This document shows, piece by piece, positions 57,030 to 64,000 of a DNA stretch of 64,000 nt (position 1 is its first letter; every line of letters starts with the position of its first letter). The position numbers and the translations under genes were made by a program. Origin of the DNA: Haemonchus contortus (taxonomy: Eukaryota > Nematoda > Chromadorea > Rhabditida > Trichostrongylidae); the NCBI GenBank assembly GCA_000469685.2, contig LS997565.1:11962505-12026504 (forward strand). Direction: 5' to 3'. Below the pieces are notes generated by a model. It did no database searches. It was not told the origin of the DNA and saw nothing but the letters and a program-made list of their open reading frames with translations.

Positions 57030-58150
57030 TCCATGATTTGACTCGTGCTCCGTCATCACATCTTCGAAACGTGCCCACAAAAACGACCGTTTGAAAGTTC
57101 GCACGTACTGACATCTCGCCGGACGCATTCAAACTCCTGCGTCTCTCCGTCGGCGTTCGCGTCGCCCATCGATTGATGCCGAGGCACAGTGCACTCAAAC
57201 GAGAGGCACCTAGACGGCCAGACAGACATTCATACAAATACATGCAAAAGTTTGTCTTCTTTTTCTTTCTCCACGAAAGTGTCCTCCTTCTTTTTGTTAG
57301 TTTACCTTGTTCGAGAAAGACAAAACCTTACTCCCTTATTTTAATTTCGAACTGAAACTTTACAATCAAATCTTCCCTTTTGATCTATTCGCTGGGTCGG
57401 CTTGAACTGTCAGTCATCAGTTTGCGAAGTATGCCGATATTTACGCGTGCGTCAATGAACAATGAATTTATCCGTCCTGGGAAGTCGAGGTTCCACCAAG
57501 GTCATTTGTGTAGGTCAGGGTGAAGGCCTTATCAGTGGGTTTGCGAAGCTGGGAAAATGTCTCGGTCGTCCCATTCTCTGTCCTTTCCCACGTCGTCGTT
57601 CATCGTGACCGGTACAAAGAGCAGCAAAATTGCGGAAATGGTATCTCGGCAGGATTAAGTCCCAGTTTCGTTCCTCACAAGCTTTGCACGTAGTCAGTGA
57701 TTCACCCATTGTGAAGCTCCTCCTCCCAGATGTCGGCAAAAATGGTTGTTTCCTCTCTCACACTCAGAATTATGCCTTCGCTCATCCGAACTGCTTGCGA
57801 CTGCGCCTCGCCCACTGCGGGGCTCCAGAAAAAAGCTTGATAAACAAGCGACGGATGCAAGAGTTCTTGTTGGCGAGCGATTTCCGCCAACACCCTCCCA
57901 CCCTGCGCCCTCCTACCCCACCCAGGACCTCGTGCGCCCTGCCCGTTGGCACCCAAAAAAAATCAATAACTTGTGCAACCTCGGTTGTCTGTTGGCAACG
58001 GCGGTCGGCGGCGATAATCGTGCATTGTGCCAGTCTCTGGTTGTCTGGTGTCTAGCCACTTACCAGAGACGCATAGGGCTCGATATCCTTCCCGAGACGT
58101 TGCGCGTCGTTTTATGTGTGAGCTCCTCGGTCGGGTGTCTTTCACGTTAA
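57030..58150 (+). promoter_or_regulatory. GC-rich upstream region of the gene at 58351
   Basis: CpG-containing, GC-rich stretch preceding a plus-strand first exon, with open frames on both strands. One minus-strand frame (57710-57515; TTCKACEERNWDLILPRYHF) is protein-like and could be the first exon of a divergent gene, but I found no donor. Promoter assignment rests only on position and composition. Confidence 0.3.
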
Positions 58151-58350
58151 CCCCATTCCTTCTTTCATATTCCTTTTTTTCATGTCAGTTTACCGGTAGT
58201 AGTTAGTTTCGCGAAAATTCGAATCATTCTGGTCAAAATAGTAATGTTATAAGTCAGCTGAAGTACTTTTTTGGCTGTTTTTTTGATGTCGTCGTGATGT
58301 TTTTCTGTATTTTAGCTGCCATTAATAGTAGTGTGTATTCAGGATCCAGA

Positions 58351-60827
58351 ATGACAGAAAAAGTTGAAGACGCTAACTCCAAAAAAGAAGAAAAGGACTC
58401 GGAACAGGTAAGCTTATCATTTCCACCAGAGCTCCCCTAAACTCATGGCTTGAAGGTCAACAAGCTCAATGTTTGCATTGAATACAAATAAAACATCATT
58501 CTGATGAACTTTTCAGTGTGACGAAGTAATGGAAGAGGGTGACGGCGCTAACTTCGCGAATCACGGAGGAGATCCCAGATCTCTTGATTTGAACAGGTGT
58601 GTTTAAGTCTTTTTGGTTTTTGATCTTGATTTTTTTGAAGCAATGATAGTTATGATAGTATAGTAAAAGTAGGGCGGAGGTGGTGTAGTGGCGGCGGCGC
58701 ACCACATCACACGCGCAGTCATGCGATCGAATCCCGGACCGATATTAGCCTAAGTCAAGCAAGCCTCCTATACCTCCGGGGTCGTTATTAGGCACTAGAC
58801 TCGTATGGGAGGATAAAAGCATCGACCTGTACATCAGTACAGGTCGATGCTTTTATCCTCCCATACGAGTCTAGTGCCTAATAACCCATACGAGTCTAGT
58901 GCAGTACATGGACACATCCCTAAGACGAGGTTGATTAACGCCCGAAGATTTTATCGAGACTTCAGACTTTAATGACAGTAGTAGTAACAATATATGGCAA
59001 TTCATCAAAACTACACGCAGAGTATTTTCAGATGTCTACTTCTTTCGAACCTACCTTCCGTGTTCCTCAGTGATCCATTTGACGAGTTCAGCAATACTAT
59101 GCTTGACTGGATCGCCCAGGATTTCAAGGTTTCTCGTGACGCCATGGAAAAAGTAGGTCTAGCCTCTGTTCAGCTGACAGTTCATCCTCGGAGAATGACG
59201 TATCTATTGTGATAAAATAGTATTGCGTATTCTTAGTTATATAGCTTCTTCAGATTGTTCGCATACCAAAGCTGCAGGCAGATGCTGAGAATCAGGTACG
59301 TTGCTATGTGCTACATAAACAGAATCTGGTGTTTGTCACTACGCTTCGCACAGCATGGTGGTGGTAGGAGGTTCCTGCGGACAGCATTTATAGTTAGCGA
59401 CGTGCCTTGTGCAACGTGGCGTCATTGTTTCGCGTCGCACCAGGCAGAGTGCGATAGTCGATCGTGTTTGGGTTGCGGTCGGTCAGGATTGAACGTGCCA
59501 AACGTGCCCTAGCTTGTCTATTCAGCTCTGTTCTTTCTTTCAAAGACCGCCATGGCTGCCACTGAATGAATTGCTTTGACAGTGATCGATTGTGATATGG
59601 AAGCTTTCCGCGGATGCTACGAGCATGCGGAGCAGGCAGAAGTGGCGAATCTGTTTTTGAGTGCCCCTCCTAGATTGCGCCCGGTCAAGTGCTAAGCTGT
59701 TTTTGTGATATGACGCCGATGAGAACAGAAATCCTATTTATTCGCCCTCTTCATCCCGATGCCCAAAGTTCGCACGACTATACACTATGCATATAATGAG
59801 CATTAGTATCGTCCTCGTTCGGATGATACGAGCGGACGTCAGAGATGGGTTTATTCGCCCCTGTAGCGAGCTGACATGGTCTAGTGGGTCCTCATCGCTT
59901 GAAGGCCACGAAACATACCATTCTTTTACTAAAGAAGACTGACCCTCAGCCTGGAGCTCGTTTGACGTTTTGAATTCTAGTTTGTAACCGCCGTAGTACA
60001 ACAGTCAAAAAGCAATTATGTGACAATCGTAACCAACGAGAAACGAAAGAGCGGAAGCCTGACAGACGAGCGTAGCGCTTTGGTCTAGCTCAATCCAGAC
60101 TTCACGCAAAACACGGTAACATCGACAGTTGCATACATGGTCCCAACAACGCGAAATTCCAAATTCTTCCGTTTGTCGGGTAAAATGCTCTCTGACAGCA
60201 ACACTTGGCTGAAGAAAATCAAGTGATGACCGGAATCACTATTCATGAGACCCAAAAAAACAACGCTTTGTTCCACTCAAAAGTGTGAAGCCTATTCTAT
60301 TCTCGAAATTTTTTATTGAGCAGTTGAATCTCATTCTGTAAAGAAAACGCTTCGTTCTGTCCTAGAACGGTGAGCGTATTTTGAAGGGATTTCCTCTTAC
60401 GCATGCAAGCAAGCTGTATGTCAGTTTACTCTAGCATGGAAAATCTGGTGTGCTGTAAAAATTGTTTACTCTTCGTCTCGAGTTGGCGAAAAGGATCCAT
60501 TTTATCAACTTTCGGCATTCGATTTCAGCGGCAGTTGAAAATTGGAGGGGGGGGGGGAGTGCTGGAAATGAAGTTGAAATTTAAATAAGCGCAAAAGTAT
60601 TTTTCTACCGAAGTTCTACTTCGATGAACACGAACTAGAAAAGTTTCGAAAAGACGTCAGTGGACGTGACTCAGTCTACCTAAAAGCTTGAAAGCCATGA
60701 ATAGAGCTCACTCCGTCACACTTTCTTCGTCAAAGACTATGGAAAGAGTAGCCAATGCAACTTAACGTGTTTTTAGAATTTGAAGGATAAAAAGCCAAAA
60801 CTGACAGGCCTTATGGAAAGAAAGAGT
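58351..60827 (+). CDS. 5' part of an unidentified gene, acidic N-terminus
   Basis: Five exons: 58351-58407, 58517-58596, 59032-59152, 59254-59295 and, less surely, 60777-60827. The ATG lies nine bases after a TATTCAG. The first four are joined by GTAAGC, GTGTGT and GTAGGT donors and TTTCAG/CTTCAG acceptors with frame kept. The protein begins MTEKVEDANSKKEEKDSEQ, continues with an acidic stretch, then RCLLLSNLPSVFLSDPFDEF, NTMLDWIAQDFKVSRDAMEK and IVRIPKLQADAENQ. CLLLSNLP followed by a helix recalls the start of an RNA-recognition motif, but this is a weak resemblance. Exon 5 (NLKDKKPKLTGLMERK) keeps frame. A further acceptor at 61431-61436 opens a frame (LLKRNEEQKGALQLIVPLF) if exon 5 ends one or two bases earlier. 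The gene probably runs on to the right. A SINE with a hairpin sits in intron 2. Confidence 0.6.
58672..58965 (+). repeat. tRNA-derived SINE, rearranged by an internal hairpin
   Basis: Head GGGCGGAGGTGGTGTAGTGG, B box GCGATCGAATCCCGG, then the usual body up to CGACCTGTACATC. From there the sequence turns back on itself (58784-58885) before resuming a short tail near GTTGATTAACGCCCGAAG. It lies in intron 2 of the gene at 58351. Confidence 0.88.
58784..58885. repeat. Perfect 49-base inverted repeat with 4-base loop
   Basis: Arms 58784-58832 and 58837-58885 are exact reverse complements around ATCA. The left arm is ordinary SINE body. Directly after the right arm, 58886-58902 repeats CCATACGAGTCTAGTGC from 58861-58877. 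Confidence 0.97.
60547..60557 (+). repeat. Homopolymer run of 11 G
   Basis: Uninterrupted G tract in the presumed intron of the gene starting at 58351. Confidence 0.95.
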
Positions 60828-63800
60828 GTTAGTGACGAACACGATCGCACTGCATTAACTTTTATTGGGAACTGAAGAAACTTGTGGATTCTGAGGATCA
60901 GTTTTGTTTTTATCTGATGCGATTCGCCTCCACAATGAAATAACTCCATTTGTTTTCATAAAAATTATGAGAGGCAATGTGAAGAAAGGAATAAGTGGTG
61001 GCAACAAATATTGAGTGTGGATTAACAGATCTCTTGGCGTGCCGCGTTCCGATCGCGTGTGTTTAGGGGAAGATCTGAAGATCTCCAATGAAGCTCACTG
61101 TAGTTGCCGCGAAATCGCTGCCGCTTGCATTAGGGATTCGGTTTATAACATGGTCACCCACAAAGATTCCATCGGCTGATACTGTGTCTTCACGACTTGT
61201 TTCAGCCATTCATCCTTTTTGAGTACGTGATGAGAGGCTATCCATCCTGACCTTTGAGATTACGTGGCACCTACTTCTTACCCTATGAGTCTGCAAAGAC
61301 AGATTTTCTTTAAAATTTCTTGGCATGAGTCCGTACACCATCGAGGTCCTTCAGCCTTTGCCAACATAACGAGCAAGCGACCTTTTCTTCACTCTCCATA
61401 AAGGCGATGAAAGAAATGAACGCAAGGTGTTTTCAGACTTACTGAAAAGAAATGAAGAGCAGAAAGGAGCCCTACAGTTGATTGTTCCGTTATTTAGCAT
61501 ATGCAACGGAACCAGGATGTATTTTTTGGTTTGCTGGACCGGCTCTTGGAAAATTTTCCATTAAGGAGTCAGTTGTACTTATCCCTCGACTTGAATTCAT
61601 GCCGTATTTCTTACAAAAAAGAATTCACCTTGCTGACTGTGTCTTTCTCTAACGGAATTCCTGTATTTTCGGTATCATTGAATCCCAAGAAGGTGGATTT
61701 AGTTTGGAATGTTTAAGTCGAAGGTCACGTTGAGGAGTTGTTTCTATTTTCTCTAGGGTAGGTGAAGCATGCACCAGGAAGAGCCTTTCTCAAGTCGAAA
61801 ATCTGCAGTGTGTTTATGCCCAATATAGCCTATAGATAGACATTGAGGCTGTAAGTATCTGGCTCGCTAGTCAGGATAAACAGTCACTTCCGCCGAAAGC
61901 GAGATTTGTCTGAATCCTCTACTTCATAACTCAGTACTGGGGCAAGATACTGCAAAAAAATTGAAAAACATGCGCTATGTGTAAGAAGAACTGAAAGGGT
62001 TGGCTCGTAGTGCGTGGACCTGCCTTAAGAGGATTACTACTCCACACAGAATCGCACACTTTGGTTTCAGATTCTAGACGGCCGAATAAAAGCGGATAAC
62101 TTCCACTTTCGGTCTTCTTGAAACCTGAGTATGTTAAAAACCTATATGGCAGAGCACAAGGAACATGTGAAAATGGTTGAATCCTTTTGCAGTGAATCAA
62201 TCTTGTCTATGGAGTGAGCCCACATTCAAATACCAGTCGTAGTGATGTTTTTGAATGGCATATGACCCATGGAATGACTTGTGGTGGCCAGCCGATACAG
62301 AAAATTTTCTATCCTCCTAGACGGGTCCGGCGCTGATGAGCTGACCCATAGGGATGGGGATTTGGTTAATCCAACCAATTATCGATCCGCAGTCCACGTG
62401 TTTGACGATGCGCCACTTGCCACTTTATCACTTCAGCCCAGAATGACTGGATTAAAGTAAAAAAAAAATGGGGTTAGAACTGCAGCTTGGAAGAGGGGTG
62501 ATTGGTTTATAGGCACGGCACGAGTTCACATGCATAATATCCTCTAAAAAATCTAAGCTGTTAAGAAAGCTCTTCGGAATTTGAAAAAAGGAGGCTAAAA
62601 GTGAGCGAACATCCGATGGACGAAATGCGAAAGCAGAGAACTACGAAAATTAGTAAATTGGTCCTAAATAATCTTCTAGATCAGAGAATCGAAGGGTATG
62701 TGGAGGGTGTGACTCATTAAGAGTTCTTGACGTTGGTTGAGCCCGTTGTGGTATGACCAGTTTCATTCGTTTTTTTTTTCTTTCAAATGTCGCTGTGGTA
62801 TTTGAAACAGGGCGTACCCTTTAAGAGATGATGTATAACGACTTCCGAAAAGAGTATATGCGCATGCCATTACTTATCTCGGACGGACGGAAGGCTTCGT
62901 TAACCTAACCGAGTGTCAGCTCAAGGTTTAATCGCCATGGCATGCATTTGGTAATGCTCATAGCTGTAATCTACGTTCACAGAGTACAAATGCACTCATG
63001 AAATCAGTTAGCAGAGTGTCGCATTGATCTAAATGTGCTCACAAGAGAAACACACAACTGTGTTCTAGACAGGCAGTTGAACGAAAATAAATCATTTTCT
63101 GAGGGAAAGGTGCAGCAGGGAGCATGGTGGTCGGACCGGTGGACTGTTTCAAAACTCTTAGTCTGTTCCCACGATATTTTCGGAAAAAGAGCAGGAGCTC
63201 CATGCCTGGAGTGAGATAAAACTCTCGCTTTTAGACTTTTGGAAGGAGGTGCTAAGTGTTGCAGATAGAAATTAATTCGATTCATACTTCTCTTCGACAG
63301 GCAGAGATCGGTATTCCAATTTGATTTCAAAAAGTTGCAGCCTAATGATTGGGTATAAGTCCTCGAAGACCCGAACACCTAAAACGTAAATCATGCACTC
63401 CAAAATAAGATTGGAGGTCAACAGATTGGCCTGGGAAGTAGGTCACTTATTAGTCGTTAAATTCGTCATACATTTCTGATCTAACTATTCCTTATTTTAA
63501 TGATTTGTGGGCGAAATGAAGGGGCCGAGCGAGTTCGAACACCAGAGATATTTCATATAAACACGCTTATATCTTTTTTTATTGCTTTTCTATTGATTAG
63601 ACGCTTTATTGATATATCTACCGAATAAATTGGAGGAGAATATTTAAGGAAAAATTGGTTGAACGATGGCCTGATTCCATAATTCAACCAATATCCCGTA
63701 TGCATCCAGAGCGACAATTTCACGATTGTCAGTTCGTAGTAGAACTCTCCCGCAATTATAGCGAGAAGTTTTTTCTCTGAATGAAATTGCGAAAATGTTA

Positions 63801-64000
63801 AGCATTGCTGAATGCTCAAATATGGTTCGATATAATATATTGGCTGATTGCCTTGGATCCCCTGTTTAAAAAACGAAGTTGAATTCATGACATTCTTGAT
63901 CGAGCCTGATAAGTAGTCACACCTTGTGCTCGACACAAAATTTCATGCGTTGGAATTTGAACACGTATTGTGTTTTTGAAGGTTTGAGTATGAAGTTTGT
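60828..64000. other. No gene resolved; may hold further exons of the 58351 gene
   Basis: A TTTTCAG acceptor at 61431-61436 and the open sequence behind it may belong to the upstream gene. Minus-strand open stretches at 63004-63378 and 63553-63936 are AT-rich, lack splice partners and match nothing I know. Confidence 0.4.
62225..62455 (-). repeat. tRNA-derived SINE, minus-strand copy with head
   Basis: The minus strand starts GGGCTGAAGTGATAAAGTGG, then AAACACGTGGACTGCGGATCG, CCAAATCCCCATCCCTATGG, the GTCTAGGAGGATAGAAAATT block, GGCTGGCCACCACAAGTCAT and CATATGCCATTCAAAAACAT. The family order is complete although diverged. Confidence 0.8.

Noticed and set aside
63553..63936. 127-codon minus-strand open frame
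   Set aside because: AT-rich, no recognisable domain, no acceptor or donor, and near the window edge so it could not be followed.

Overview
The window looks like gene-poor, repeat-rich chromosomal DNA of a parasitic nematode. The exons I could reconstruct are short. Their introns start with GT (often GTAAGT or GTGAGT) and end in TTTCAG or a close variant. One gene encodes a major sperm protein (MSP) domain, a fold used this way in nematodes. Two start codons lie 1 and 8 bases downstream of an acceptor-like TTTCAG/TTCTTCAG, as expected for spliced-leader trans-splicing. The reverse-transcriptase fragment resembles RTE elements common in strongylids, so a hookworm-like clade V worm is my best guess. 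That is inference, not a database result.

Genes, left to right. Positions 8664-9150 (+) hold a candidate two-exon small membrane protein, and 10012-10320 (-) an unidentified open exon. Positions 10941-27507 (+) hold the 3' eight exons of an ARMC10/ARMCX-like armadillo-repeat gene with two very long introns. A small secreted-protein gene, 15980-16550 (-), is nested inside the first long intron. Positions 30044-33373 (-) hold a complete six-exon PAQR (progestin/adipoQ receptor) gene of the PAQR3 type, 318 aa. Positions 46261-53141 (-) hold an MSP-domain protein with a charged insert and a Pro/Ala/Gln/Lys-rich tail; its last exon is unresolved. Positions 54568-54894 (-) hold a candidate small gene open in two frames. 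From 58351 (+) runs the 5' part of an unidentified gene with an acidic N-terminus.

Mobile and repeat content fills the rest. A pair of Penelope-like (GIY-YIG) fragments lies head to head at 13065-14691. A 5'-truncated RTE tail at 28375-28851 sits between 66/67-base direct repeats. A tRNA-derived SINE family has at least eight copies on both strands. A second tRNA-like family has one copy folded into a long inverted repeat. There are also a TTAA-ended MITE-like element, a family of about 250 bases in three copies, and a perfect 49-base hairpin inside one SINE.

The genes show no operon-like arrangement and no obvious shared pathway. The stretches 1-8000, 33.4-46.2 kb and 60.8-64 kb contain no gene I can support. 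Exon boundaries were read by eye from splice signals and reading frame, without transcript evidence.
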